From: Nocardia sp.
GTDB taxonomy: Bacteria; Actinomycetota; Actinomycetes; Mycobacteriales; Mycobacteriaceae
Length of the DNA: 64,000 nucleotides
Direction: 5' to 3'
Assembly: GCA_014360565.1 (NCBI GenBank)
Contig: JACIXH010000005.1
Span: 1 to 64,000, forward strand
Part shown: piece by piece, positions 54,003-62,660 of the stretch
How positions within the stretch are numbered: the first letter of the stretch is position 1
How the letters are laid out: the number at the start of each line of letters is the position of its first letter
Notes under the pieces: model-generated
Told to the model about the DNA's origin: nothing
Database searches by the model: none
What the model saw: the letters and a program-made list of their open reading frames with translations, nothing else
Position numbers and translations under genes: made by a program

Positions 54003-55184
54003 ATGACAAAGTTGAATCGGATCGTCGTTGTCGGAGCTTCGCTGGCGGGACTGCGCGCCGTGCAGGCACTACGCGCTGCGGACTTCGCCGGCGAGATCAC
54101 CTTGATCGGCGCGGAAAACCACGCACCCTATAACCGGCCGCCCCTGTCGAAAAGTGTCCTGGACGGCGACGACGACATCGCACTCCCCGGCGCGGAACAG
54201 CTAGAGGGTGGTTGGCTGCGCAACCGCCGAGCCACTTCGCTGCGCACCGACGAGCGCCTGGTCGTCCTCGATGACGGATCGGAAATCGCGTTCGATGGAC
54301 TGGTGGTGGCGACCGGCGCGAGCCCGCGCCGCTTCGATGCGCAGCCCGCGGGCGTGCACAGCCTTCGAACCGTCGACGACGCTCTCGCCCTGCGCGCCGA
54401 GCTGGCGGCCGCACCTGCTCATGTCACGGTGATCGGTGGTGGCTTCATCGGAAGCGAAGTGGCGTCCACCGCTCGACGGAGAGGAATCTCGGTCACCCTG
54501 GTCGACGCCGGATCTCACCCCATGGTCACGACGTTGGGAACGCACGGCGCGCGGTGGCTCGCCCGGCACCATCAGCGGCACGGCGTCGACCTTGTGTCCG
54601 GGGTCCGGGCCCTCGGCTTCGATGGGGAAAGCCGGGCCACCGCGGTGTTGTTGAGTGATGGCCGTCGAATTCCGACCGATGTCGTCATCGCGGGCACCGG
54701 CGTCGTACCGAATACCGCCTGGCTGCGCGGGAGTGGGCTGAAGCTCGACAACGGTGTCGTGTGCACCAGTTCGTTGTTCGCCGAAGGGGAATCGTCGATC
54801 GTCGCCGCGGGTGACGTCGCCCGCTGGTCACACCCGCTGTACAACGGCGAACTGATCCGCGTCGAACACTGGGCCAACGCCAATGAACAGGGCGCCCTGG
54901 CTGCCCGCAATCTGCTTACTGGTCTCGACGCAGCCGAAACGTATGCGCCGGTACCGTCTTTCGCGACGCATATTCACGGTGCCCGCATTCAGGTCGCTGG
55001 TGTGCTCGCGCTCGCTGACGAGGAGCGGATCGTTGTCGACGAATCGGCCGAGGATCGCCTCGTGGTCGCCTTCTCGTCGCGCGGCGTCCTTGTTGGTGCG
55101 GTGGCGGTGAACGCGCCGAAGGATCTCATCCGGCTGAAGCGCGCCATCGCCGCGCGCGCCTCGAATGACGAGATTGCGGCTTGA
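54003..55184 (+). CDS. FAD/NAD(P)-dependent reductase (ferredoxin-reductase type)
   Basis: Flavoprotein of 393 residues with two Rossmann folds: IVVVGASLAGLRAVQAL near residue 7 for FAD and VTVIGGGFIGSEVAS near 140 for NAD(P)H, then GEGESSIVAAGDVARW-like FAD-binding end near 260. This is the rubredoxin/ferredoxin reductase group, also used by persulfide- or CoA-disulfide-related enzymes. It is under the paired CsoR-type operators and divergent from copZ. A reductase of copper, disulfide or persulfide is plausible; the substrate is not shown. ATG 54003 was preferred to 53988. Confidence 0.82.
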   Translation: MTKLNRIVVVGASLAGLRAVQALRAADFAGEITLIGAENHAPYNRPPLSKSVLDGDDDIALPGAEQLEGGWLRNRRATSLRTDERLVVLDDGSEIAFDGLVVATGASPRRFDAQPAGVHSLRTVDDALALRAELAAAPAHVTVIGGGFIGSEVASTARRRGISVTLVDAGSHPMVTTLGTHGARWLARHHQRHGVDLVSGVRALGFDGESRATAVLLSDGRRIPTDVVIAGTGVVPNTAWLRGSGLKLDNGVVCTSSLFAEGESSIVAAGDVARWSHPLYNGELIRVEHWANANEQGALAARNLLTGLDAAETYAPVPSFATHIHGARIQVAGVLALADEERIVVDESAEDRLVVAFSSRGVLVGAVAVNAPKDLIRLKRAIAARASNDEIAA

Positions 55185-55239
55185 CGGACCAAACGCATCG
55201 TGGTCGGTAGCTGTCGCGGCGTGGCACCGTGATCTGCTG

Positions 55240-55287
55240 GCTTCGAGGATGGGGCGACGCTTCGTATCGCAGCCCCATCCTCGAAGC
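55240..55287. terminator. Hairpin after FAD reductase
   Basis: Perfect 15-bp arms GCTTCGAGGATGGGG (55240-55254) and its complement (55273-55287) with an 18-base loop, 56 bp after the FAD reductase stop. No T-run follows. Probable transcription terminator that insulates the GNAT gene. Confidence 0.65.
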
Positions 55288-55316
55288 GTTGACAAAGCTG
55301 CAACGAACCGGCTAAA

Positions 55317-55333
55317 TACTAAATTACTTAGTA
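55317..55333. promoter_or_regulatory. BlaI-2-type operator before GNAT gene
   Basis: TACTAA-ATTAC-TTAGTA, perfect 17-mer palindrome with TACTA/TAGTA half-sites seven bases apart, 21 bp before GTG 55354. Same layout as 23315-23331 and 56703-56719. Confidence 0.75.
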
Positions 55334-55353
55334 GATATGATCGGAAGGTTCGT

Positions 55354-56145
55354 GTGATTCGGCGGTCCGCGTCTGCGACACCCGAGGGGGTGTCCGCTCG
55401 AAAGAGCGTCGGTGCGACCCGGACTACTCGGCGCATCATTGCGAGGCGTAGTCGGCCATCCGCGATGGTGGTGGGGGTTGCGCGCTATTACGCTTCGCGT
55501 GTTCTGCGGCCAATGATCATCTCGCTGCGTACCACGCCTCGTGTCACCCTCGCGGGTCGAACCTCCCGCGGAGAACCGGTCAGCCTGCGCCCTCCGAGAC
55601 TGTCCGACGCCGCTACCTGGCGCGAGATCCGAATCGCCGATCGGCACGCGATCGAGCCGTTCTGGGTGACAGACGATCGCGGCTGGGAAGGGCGCCACCG
55701 TGAGCGGATATGGATTCACGAGTGGTTGTGGTCGAGGTCGGAGGCGAAGGCCGGCCGAGTCCTACGCACGGTGATCGAGGTCGATGGTCGATTCGCCGGG
55801 CAGTGTGACCTGTGGATGCACGACGAGCGCGGCGAGCTCAGTATCTGGGTCGACTCACGACTGGCCGGGCGCGGCGTCGCCGGTGCGGCAGCTCGCCTGC
55901 TCATCGGCTACGCCTTCGACCAGTTGGGTCTGGCGCGGGTCACGGCGCCTATCGATGTGGACAATGCCCAGTCGGCTCGGTTGGCCCGCCGGATCGGTTT
56001 GGTGCGCGAGGGGACGATGGTCAGCTATCTCAGCGTCGGTGGCAGGCGCCGTGATCACGATCTCTGGGCCGTTTCCGCGCCAGCTTGGACGGCGCTGTGG
56101 GGGCATACGACCGAGCGGTCCCCGATGACGTCATCGAATACGTAG
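55354..56145 (+). CDS. RimJ-type GNAT acetyltransferase
   Basis: N-acetyltransferase of 263 residues. After a basic, Arg-rich leader of about 70 residues, the GNAT domain begins with VSLRPPRLSDAATWREIRI, has the acetyl-CoA loop DSRLAGRGVAGAAARLL near residue 170 and ends with ARRIGLVREGTM. Relatives acetylate ribosomal protein N-termini or small substrates. GTG 55354 follows GGAAGG by five bases. Directly before the BlaI-2 gene and under a BlaI-2-type operator, so it is probably part of that regulon. Confidence 0.8.
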   Translation: MIRRSASATPEGVSARKSVGATRTTRRIIARRSRPSAMVVGVARYYASRVLRPMIISLRTTPRVTLAGRTSRGEPVSLRPPRLSDAATWREIRIADRHAIEPFWVTDDRGWEGRHRERIWIHEWLWSRSEAKAGRVLRTVIEVDGRFAGQCDLWMHDERGELSIWVDSRLAGRGVAGAAARLLIGYAFDQLGLARVTAPIDVDNAQSARLARRIGLVREGTMVSYLSVGGRRRDHDLWAVSAPAWTALWGHTTERSPMTSSNT

Positions 56146-56155
56146 AGATATAGTA
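56139..56155. promoter_or_regulatory. Degenerate BlaI-2-type operator
   Basis: A 17-mer ending in TAGTA whose left half is TACGT rather than TACTA, in the gap between the GNAT and BlaI-2 genes, 61 bp before ATG 56216. Likely an autoregulatory site of lower affinity. Confidence 0.4.
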
Positions 56156-56215
56156 TGTGTTGGCGCGCCGGACGCCGCTGCGGCACGGTCGGGCGGAGAA
56201 CGGGAGAGGGCGACG

Positions 56216-56590
56216 ATGGGTCATCGATTTGGAGAACTGGAAGCGGTTGTGATGGATCGCGTCTGGTCGGCCGACGACACCATCACCGTCCGGCAGGTCT
56301 ACGACGACCTACTGCGTGACCGCGAGATCGCGTACACGACCGTCATGACGACTATGGACAACCTGCACCGCAAAGGTTGGCTCGAGCGGGAACGGCTCGG
56401 CAAGGCCTACACCTACTGGGCCACGCTGACGCGTGAGCAGTACAGCGCGAAGCTGATGCGCGATGCACTCGGTGACGGTGGCCGGTCCGATTTGGTGCTG
56501 GCGCATTTCATTGATCAGATCACCGAAGACGAATCGAACGCGCTGCGAACTGTGTTGCGGGGATTGACTTCCCGACGGAAGAAGGACTGA
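56216..56590 (+). CDS. BlaI-family repressor (BlaI-2)
   Basis: Winged-helix repressor, 124 residues, with the recognition region REIAYTTVMTTMDNLHRKGW near residue 38 and a C-terminal dimerisation helix. Unlike BlaI-1 it has no M56 protease partner next to it. Three perfect TACTA-N7-TAGTA palindromes and one degenerate copy lie before its own gene, both flanking genes and the TlpA-CcdA genes at 23.3 kb. How it is released is unknown; the protease at 34860 could act on it too. Confidence 0.88.
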   Translation: MGHRFGELEAVVMDRVWSADDTITVRQVYDDLLRDREIAYTTVMTTMDNLHRKGWLERERLGKAYTYWATLTREQYSAKLMRDALGDGGRSDLVLAHFIDQITEDESNALRTVLRGLTSRRKKD

Positions 56591-56702
56591 GCCGTACGGT
56601 CCTGATTTGCCGCCGTCCGCGCCGGGCCTGGTGATTGGGCCGTATATGCCACGACTTCGATCCGAAATCGGGCAACCGTGTGGCGCCAGCGTGGTCGTGA
56701 TC

Positions 56703-56719
56703 TACTATTTGTCTTAGTA
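56703..56719. promoter_or_regulatory. BlaI-2-type operator before CPVC gene
   Basis: TACTAT-TTGTC-TTAGTA, same 17-mer layout; symmetry extends one base each side (CTACTA/TAGTAG). It lies 29 bp before GTG 56749. Confidence 0.75.
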
Positions 56720-56748
56720 GTTTGCCGGGTGGCGGAGGAGATGCAGTC

Positions 56749-57225
56749 GTGACGATCTCGCAGTGGCCGATTCAGCGGTGGTTGGTGGCGCTGGCCGTGG
56801 GGACGGTGGTCGCTGCGGTGGTGGGCGTTCCCACCGGGGTGATTCAGACGCCGTTCTATACGCGGATGACTCCGGTGCTGTGGTGGAACTACCCGATCTG
56901 GCTTCTCACCGCAGTACTCAGCGGTCTCGTCGCGGCGACCTACGTACGAAGTCGGATGCCGTCGACCACGCGCTCGGCGGGGCTGTTCGCTACGCTCGCA
57001 TCGGCGTTCGCTGTCGGTTGTCCGGTGTGCAACAAGCTGATTGTGGCACTGCTGGGAGTCAGTGGCGCGCTCAGCATCTGGGCGCCTCTGCAGCCGGTTA
57101 TCGCGGTGGCGTCGCTGTCGCTGCTGGTATGGGCGCTGCGTCGCAGACTCATGGGCGAGCGCGCGTGCCTGGCACCCGCTCCGGCGGACATGCGCGCTGT
57201 TGAAGCGGATCCTCTGGGTCGGTAA
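56749..57225 (+). CDS. Membrane protein with CPVC motif
   Basis: 158 residues, four TM helices. The third helix starts with VGCPVCNKLIVALLGVSGAL near residue 93, a Cys pair facing a membrane edge, which may be redox-active or bind metal. I know similar unnamed proteins from actinobacteria but no function. GTG 56749 follows GGAGGAG by eight bases. It is preceded by a BlaI-2-type operator and followed 75 bp later by the Nuo-type cluster, so it may share its promoter. Confidence 0.7.
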   Translation: MTISQWPIQRWLVALAVGTVVAAVVGVPTGVIQTPFYTRMTPVLWWNYPIWLLTAVLSGLVAATYVRSRMPSTTRSAGLFATLASAFAVGCPVCNKLIVALLGVSGALSIWAPLQPVIAVASLSLLVWALRRRLMGERACLAPAPADMRAVEADPLGR

Positions 57226-57300
57226 TCGTCCGTGTCAGTCCCGTCGGTTTACGGACCGAAATAGTACTGTCACTCGCGGGGGAGCAGGAGGTGACCGTCG

Positions 57301-57642
57301 ATGCTCAATCTGCTCATAGTCCTTGCCGTGGTGGCGGCCTCGACGGCGTTGGCATACGCGGCGGCCCGCGTGGGGCAATCGGGACCGGCTGCGAGGGATG
57401 TCGCGCCGTTCTTGTCGGGCGCGGAGGCCACCGAGCACGCTGTGTCGCGTTATCACGTGCGCTGGTACACGATCACGATGATCTTCCTGGCCTTCGACAT
57501 GGAAATGGCGTTCATGTATCCGTGGTCTGTCGTCGTCGCCGATCTCGGGGCCATGGCGGTCGCCGAGATGTTCGGATTTCTGGCGGTGCTGATGATCGCG
57601 GTCCTCTATGCCTGGCGCGAGGGAGCGCTGCGATGGGTCTGA
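57301..57642 (+). CDS. nuoA: NuoA-like Complex I membrane subunit
   Basis: 113 residues, three TM helices. The conserved loop-helix FLAFDMEMAFMYPW near residue 62 keeps the Asp and Glu (DMEM in place of the usual DVEA) of NuoA. GGAGGTGA lies about five bases before ATG 57301. It overlaps the next gene by ten bases. It opens a cluster with H, J, K, L and M but without C, D, E, F, G and I. Confidence 0.85.
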   Translation: MLNLLIVLAVVAASTALAYAAARVGQSGPAARDVAPFLSGAEATEHAVSRYHVRWYTITMIFLAFDMEMAFMYPWSVVVADLGAMAVAEMFGFLAVLMIAVLYAWREGALRWV

Positions 57643-58958
57643 ACTCCTGGTTGCGTGGGCGAGTTGCCGTTGCGCCGTTCGTGGTGACCGCCCCTGGTGG
57701 TACCTCAGTACGCGTGGCGGTTGAACGCGAGATCCGAGAACACGGTCGGTTGCAGGTGGGCAGTCCAGCCGCGGCCGACCTGCTGGTCGTCGCCGGACCG
57801 GCCGACGAGGAATTCGACTCCTACGTCACGCGGGTCTTCGACAGCATGCCGCTGCCCCGAGATCGCGCGTGGATTACCGAACCCAATGCTGCCGCAACAG
57901 AAATCGGTGCCGCGATCGTTCGTCTGCGCGCTGGAGTAGCTGCTGTCTCACCACCGTCGCACCCCGAATCCGTAGACGGCCCACACCAACAGCACCACAG
58001 GACGAGTGGCCACGACGCTGAGCCGGCGCCGGTGCGCGAGCAGGCTGCGGTGCACGAGCACACGCAGCACACCGCAGGGGATGAGCACATGGGGCACGCC
58101 GCAGAGCATGAGCACATCGGGCATGCTGCGGAACACCAGCACATCGGGCACGCCGCGGAACACGAGCACATGGGGCACGCCGCGGGCGGTGCGGCGCACG
58201 GTGGGCACAACCACGATATGGGCATGATGATGCCGGGTGGGTTGGCGATGGCTGATCGGGCGGATGATCGGGACGGTCTGAAGCTCGACGTGCTGACGGT
58301 TCCGTTGGGGCCGGTGCTCGCCTGGTGGCCCGCAGGCCTGACCGCTGTCACACGATGGCAGGGCGATATCGTCTGCGACGCAACGGTTTCAGTTCTCGCG
58401 GCACCATCGGGCACCGTGCCCTTCTGGTTGAAGCCGTGGTTACACCCAGGGCAGGTCGACGCAAACTTACGGGGACGATGGCGAGCGGCACGGGCGTTGG
58501 ACTCGGCCTCGACGCTGCTGACGCTGGCGGGATGGTCGGATGCGGCGACGACCGCGCGCCGGTTGCGAGACGAATTGCTGGCCGGTGAGCTGTCCGGGGC
58601 CGGTGAGGTGCGGCTGCGCCGTTGGACACGTCGGGTCGCGGGCTCGTGGGTACTGAGGTCGTCGCTGCGTGATGTCGGACGCATCGCCGAGGGATCGGAC
58701 GTACCGGCGGGGTTGGTCGGCGACGCGCATGACCGGCTGCTGCGCTGGATCGCCGAGACGGACCTGGCGCGCCGACACGAGGAAAAGACCACAGGCGGAT
58801 TCATCGATGCCCAGATCACTCGATGCCAGTGGATCGTCGACACGTTGCCGACACTGCTTGCCGGAACGGAACTAGCGGAGGCCCGCTTGACCGTGGCCAG
58901 CCTCGATCCCGACATCGAGGTGCTGACCGCATCAGTTGCGGAGGCGGCGCATGGTTGA
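57633..58958 (+). CDS. NuoB-like protein with histidine-repeat domain
   Basis: 441 residues, a fusion I have not seen described. Residues 1-105 resemble NuoB (VGSPAAADLLVVAGPADE, then FDSMPLPRDRAWI) but contain no Cys, so cannot hold cluster N2. Residues 115-205 are His-rich and include four 9-residue repeats of the type EHEHIGHAA (149-184), followed by HGGHNHDMGMMMPGG. Residues 210-441 form an unfamiliar domain starting KLDVLTVPLGPVLAWWPAG. It sits between nuoA and nuoH with overlaps on both sides, where NuoB/C/D would be expected. A metal-binding adaptor in place of the electron-input module is the inference. Confidence 0.6.
   Translation: MGLNSWLRGRVAVAPFVVTAPGGTSVRVAVEREIREHGRLQVGSPAAADLLVVAGPADEEFDSYVTRVFDSMPLPRDRAWITEPNAAATEIGAAIVRLRAGVAAVSPPSHPESVDGPHQQHHRTSGHDAEPAPVREQAAVHEHTQHTAGDEHMGHAAEHEHIGHAAEHQHIGHAAEHEHMGHAAGGAAHGGHNHDMGMMMPGGLAMADRADDRDGLKLDVLTVPLGPVLAWWPAGLTAVTRWQGDIVCDATVSVLAAPSGTVPFWLKPWLHPGQVDANLRGRWRAARALDSASTLLTLAGWSDAATTARRLRDELLAGELSGAGEVRLRRWTRRVAGSWVLRSSLRDVGRIAEGSDVPAGLVGDAHDRLLRWIAETDLARRHEEKTTGGFIDAQITRCQWIVDTLPTLLAGTELAEARLTVASLDPDIEVLTASVAEAAHG
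58077..58184 (+). repeat. Four 27-bp His-rich coding repeats
   Basis: Units at 58077-58103 (degenerate), 58104-58130, 58131-58157 and 58158-58184 encode x-x-E/Q-H-M/I-G-H-A-A. They differ by a few bases, mainly at E/Q and M/I codons, so they are diverged tandem duplications. They supply most of the His of the NuoB-like protein. Confidence 0.85.
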
Positions 58959-59874
58959 GTCGGCGCCCTGGTGGCAAGCCGCGTTCTTGCCGGTCGTCGT
59001 GGTGGTCCTCGCCTTCGCCGTCGAGGTCTGCCAGGGGGTGCTCAACGCACGAGTCGCTGGAGCTTCCGCGCCGGTCGCCGCGTTCGCACCGGCGCGGGCT
59101 GTCGCGCTACTACTCACCCAGCAGCGCCGCCGGATCGTCGGTGCTGATGTATTGCTCTGGCGTTGTGCGGGATTGATACTGCTGGTCGGCGGTGTGCTCA
59201 CAGCGGCGCTCGTGCCGGTCGGTGATCGCGTCGTGCTGGGCGGTAGCGTGTCGCTCGCGTGGTTCAACGCGGTCGAGATCCTCTCCTGGGCGGCGGTGTG
59301 GTTGGCCGGGTGGGGCGCGGACTCGGCTTTCTCGCTCGTGGGTGGGTATCGCTTCGTCGCGCAGGGCCTGGCTTACGAGTTGCCGCATATGTTCGCGTTG
59401 ATCTGCGCCGCGGTGGCCGCCGAGTCACTCGAGATCTCCGACATCGTTGCCGCACAGCAGGACCGGTGGTTCGTTGTGATCATGCCGGTGGCTTTCGTGA
59501 TCTATCTGCTCTCGGTGCCGGCGATGTCGTTCACCGCGCCGTTCGATGCTCCGGTGGGCGCGGATATCGCTGGTGGAGTGTTCGCCGAGGTGTCGGGAGT
59601 AGATCGCCTGGTCCTGATCGTGGGTCGCCGGGTGCTGTTCGTGGCAGCGGCTGCGATGGCGGTGCCGTTGTTTCTGGGCGGTGGTGCCGGTCCGTGGTTG
59701 CCGGCCTGGCTGTGGTCGCTGGTGAAGACACTGGCCGTGCTGGGGGCGCTGATCTGGCTCGGGCGGAGCTGGCCGACGATCAGGATGTCGCGCTATATGG
59801 AGGTCGCCTGGATCATTTTGCTGCCGGTGATTCTGCTGCAGGCGTTGGTGGTGTCGATCGTGATGATTCGCTGA
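58951..59874 (+). CDS. nuoH: NuoH-like Complex I membrane subunit
   Basis: 307 residues, eight TM helices. The NuoH signatures are altered: FVAQGLAYELPHMFALI near residue 136 and MSFTAPFDAPVGADIAGG near 190, where classical NuoH has PFDLPEAE; the following AEVSGVDRLVLIV replaces the usual TEYSG loop. The quinone-cavity acidic residues are thus partly lost, which argues against ordinary quinone reduction. ATG 58951 has GGAGG upstream and overlaps the His-rich gene by eight bases. Confidence 0.8.
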   Translation: MVESAPWWQAAFLPVVVVVLAFAVEVCQGVLNARVAGASAPVAAFAPARAVALLLTQQRRRIVGADVLLWRCAGLILLVGGVLTAALVPVGDRVVLGGSVSLAWFNAVEILSWAAVWLAGWGADSAFSLVGGYRFVAQGLAYELPHMFALICAAVAAESLEISDIVAAQQDRWFVVIMPVAFVIYLLSVPAMSFTAPFDAPVGADIAGGVFAEVSGVDRLVLIVGRRVLFVAAAAMAVPLFLGGGAGPWLPAWLWSLVKTLAVLGALIWLGRSWPTIRMSRYMEVAWIILLPVILLQALVVSIVMIR

Positions 59875-59887
59875 GAAGGAGCCGACG

Positions 59888-60451
59888 ATGTGGGCGCAGG
59901 TGGTCTTCTGGGTGTGTGCGGTCGGGGCTGTCGCGACCGGGCTCGCGGTCTTTCGTGTGGATTCGATGGCGCGTGCGACCTTCGCGTTGCTGCTGTCGTT
60001 CTGCTTTGCCGCGGGCACCGTGTTTCTGGTCGACCTGGACTACCTCGGAGTCCTCGTCGTGCTGATGATGATCATGGAGATGGTCATCATGGTGGTGTTC
60101 ATGATCATGTACATGATGAACCCGGCAGGGCTGATGCCGATGTCGATGGTGCACAACCAGAAAGCGGCGCTGGGCATCTCGGTGGTGGTCTTTCTCGGGT
60201 TGGCGAGCGTCGCGCTGCTGGTCGACTGGCCGGCACGGGAGCAACCTCGGCCCGCTGACCCGACGGTTCAGCTGGGTGAGTCCATCATGGGCTCGAAGAT
60301 GCTGGTGATGATCGTTGTCGGGCTGGTGCTGTTCGCCACGATCGTGTCGACGGTGGTGCTGGCAACCCATCGGGGCCGCTACGACCGCTACGGCGACCGG
60401 CTCGACCAGCGCATTCCCGACGATCCCGTCAAGGGCGGAGTGGGCCGATGA
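59888..60451 (+). CDS. nuoJ: NuoJ-like Complex I membrane subunit
   Basis: 187 residues, five TM helices. The conserved helix 3 region reads VFLVDLDYLGVLVVLMMIME, followed by an unusually Met-rich stretch (MVIMVVFMIMYMM). NuoJ links the quinone end of Complex I to the antiporter-like subunits. GAAGGAG precedes ATG 59888, and the stop overlaps nuoK by ATGA. The Met-rich helix is odd and could interact with soft metals, but chance is possible. Confidence 0.82.
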   Translation: MWAQVVFWVCAVGAVATGLAVFRVDSMARATFALLLSFCFAAGTVFLVDLDYLGVLVVLMMIMEMVIMVVFMIMYMMNPAGLMPMSMVHNQKAALGISVVVFLGLASVALLVDWPAREQPRPADPTVQLGESIMGSKMLVMIVVGLVLFATIVSTVVLATHRGRYDRYGDRLDQRIPDDPVKGGVGR

Positions 60452-60750
60452 ATCTGCCGGAATATCTGCTGCTCGCTGCGGCCTTGTTCAGCATCGGGCT
60501 TTACGGAGTGCTGTCTCAGCAGTCCATCGTGATGATCATGATGGGCGTGGAACTGATGATCAACGCGGTCATCGTCGCCGCGGCGGCGTTCTGGTATTTC
60601 GCCTGGCCATCCGCCGACCCCCAAGTGCTCGTGCTGGTCGCGATGACTGCCATGGCGGTGGAGATGGCGGCCGGGTTCGCCGTCACTACGGCCATTTTCC
60701 GCGCTCGCGACATCGACATGGTCGATATGGCCGACGACCTGAAGGGCTGA
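60448..60750 (+). CDS. nuoK: NuoK-like Complex I membrane subunit
   Basis: 100 residues, three TM helices. Both membrane glutamates essential for proton transfer in NuoK are kept: MMGVELMINAV near residue 35 and AVEMAAGFAV near 71. This indicates a working proton path. ATG overlaps the nuoJ stop (ATGA) and nuoL follows after four bases. Confidence 0.9.
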   Translation: MNLPEYLLLAAALFSIGLYGVLSQQSIVMIMMGVELMINAVIVAAAAFWYFAWPSADPQVLVLVAMTAMAVEMAAGFAVTTAIFRARDIDMVDMADDLKG

Positions 60751-60754
60751 GGCG

Positions 60755-62611
60755 ATGCTGTGGTCACTGATCGCGCTGCCGGGTCTGGTCGGCGCGGCCC
60801 TGCTGGTGTGCGGCCGCCGTGTCGACCACGTCGCGCCGATGCTCGGCGTCACGGTCGCGGCGGTAAGCACGGTGCTGGCCGTGCTCACCGCCGTCGAACG
60901 GCCAAGTGGGTCGGCTCCGCTGCTGGCAGGGATACCGTTCGCGGTTGGGGTGGACGGGCTGTCGGCGGTGATGATCGTCACCGTCGCCGCGGTGACCACC
61001 GCGGTGCTGGTGTTCGCGACCGGTGATCTGGGTGCCGACCAACCACGTGCCCGGTTCTACGGTCTCATGCTGGTCTTCGCCGCGGCCATGCTCACCACGG
61101 TGGTGGCGCAGAACATCGTCACGTTGCTGATGGCGTGGGAGATCATGGGCGCCGCGTCCTACGCGCTGATCGGTTTTCATTGGCACGACGACTATCGTGT
61201 GTCCTCCGGCCTGGTCGCTTTCCTGACCACCCGCACCGGCGATGTCGGTCTCTATCTCGCCGCCGGTGCCCTGTTGGCAGGCGGAGACGTCACTCTCGCA
61301 CTGGGTTCCGCCGCCGGGGTCGAGGGCGGATGGCGCGACGTCGTGGCCGCCGGGGTGCTGCTGGCCGCACTGGGCAAATCCGCACAACTACCGTTCAGCT
61401 TCTGGCTCTCCCGCGCGATGTCCGGCCCCAGTCCGGTCTCGGCGTTGTTGCACTCCGCCACGATGGTCGCCGCGGGGGCGTACCTGCTCCTTCGGATGCA
61501 CCCGCTGCTCGAGTCCACCTCGTGGGCGGGTCCGGCTACGGCATGGATCGGAGTCGCCACCGCGATCGTGCTCGGTGCCGTTGCGGTATGCCAGGCCGAC
61601 TTGAAACAACTGCTCGCCGCGTCTACGTGCGCTCAAGTTGGCTTCATCGTCGTTGCTGCCGGTGTCGGTGGAGTTGCGGCGGGTACAGGACAACTCGTCG
61701 CCCACGCCGGCACGAAGAGTCTGCTGTTCCTCGGTGCCGGTGCCTGGCTCTCGGCGCTGGGAACCAAACAGCTCACGGGTCTGCGTGGAGTGGCGCGTAC
61801 CTATCCCATCGTCGGCCTGACCTTCACCATCGGTGCCCTCAGCCTGGCGGGCGTGCCCCCGTTTGCGCTGTGGCCGACCAAAGACGCCGTACTCGCCGCG
61901 GTCCGATCGGATTCGGGCGCGTTGTACCTGGCCGGCATGGTCGCCGCCGTGCTCAGCGCGGTGTACGCGGGTCGTGCACTCGTGCTCGTGTGGTCCCGGC
62001 CGATCGCCGCCACCGATAGCTTCCGCGACACCGAGGAGGTCGGAACTCGTCGGGTGAATGTCAGCGAACGGTTGTCGCTGGTGGCGCTGGCTGGGGTCAC
62101 CCTGGCCGGGGGAGCCGCCGTGCTGCCCTCTGTGCGTGACAGATTCGCCGACATCGTCGGCGGGGGAGCGATGGTCGAAGCCACATGGTGGGAACTGGGG
62201 ATGTCAGGGCTTATTGCGGTGTTGACCGTGCTGGTCGTGCGCGCGGTGATTCGTCGTCGCGGCGACCTTCCCGCGCCGACGGCGGCTGCCGACTGGTTCG
62301 GTCTGGAGAAGGCAGCGCACTACGCGGTGGTCGTGCCGACGCTCACTGTGTCGCGATGGCTGGCGGATTTCGACGACCGGGTGCTCAACCGCGGCGTATA
62401 TGCCACGGCCACCACAACTCTGGCGATCTCTCACGATCTCGATCAGCGCGTGGAGAAGCCACTTGACGCGGCGGTGCGCGATACCGCCGCCGCGGCACGC
62501 GATGTGGGGCGATGGGCACGCCGTCCGGAAACAGGCCAGGTGCACCAGTACTACGCCCAGGCGGTGGTAGGTCTGCTGCTCCTCGCGGTGATGGTGTTGA
62601 CCTTGCGATGA
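60755..62611 (+). CDS. nuoL: NuoL-like antiporter subunit
   Basis: 618 residues, about 15 TM helices. The proton-channel residues are present: Glu in LLMAWEIMGAASYALIGFHW near residue 127, Lys in ALGKSAQLPFSFWL near 207 and His in ALLHSATMVAAGAY near 230. The C-terminal third carries a long amphipathic segment (residues 510-590) that may be the lateral helix, ending in one TM helix. The Mrp/NuoL family moves protons, sometimes Na+ or K+. Translationally coupled to nuoK. Confidence 0.9.
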   Translation: MLWSLIALPGLVGAALLVCGRRVDHVAPMLGVTVAAVSTVLAVLTAVERPSGSAPLLAGIPFAVGVDGLSAVMIVTVAAVTTAVLVFATGDLGADQPRARFYGLMLVFAAAMLTTVVAQNIVTLLMAWEIMGAASYALIGFHWHDDYRVSSGLVAFLTTRTGDVGLYLAAGALLAGGDVTLALGSAAGVEGGWRDVVAAGVLLAALGKSAQLPFSFWLSRAMSGPSPVSALLHSATMVAAGAYLLLRMHPLLESTSWAGPATAWIGVATAIVLGAVAVCQADLKQLLAASTCAQVGFIVVAAGVGGVAAGTGQLVAHAGTKSLLFLGAGAWLSALGTKQLTGLRGVARTYPIVGLTFTIGALSLAGVPPFALWPTKDAVLAAVRSDSGALYLAGMVAAVLSAVYAGRALVLVWSRPIAATDSFRDTEEVGTRRVNVSERLSLVALAGVTLAGGAAVLPSVRDRFADIVGGGAMVEATWWELGMSGLIAVLTVLVVRAVIRRRGDLPAPTAAADWFGLEKAAHYAVVVPTLTVSRWLADFDDRVLNRGVYATATTTLAISHDLDQRVEKPLDAAVRDTAAAARDVGRWARRPETGQVHQYYAQAVVGLLLLAVMVLTLR

Positions 62612-62660
62612 AACACGGTGTCACAGTGACGAATTTGCCGCGAACAGAGGTGAGGTAAGC

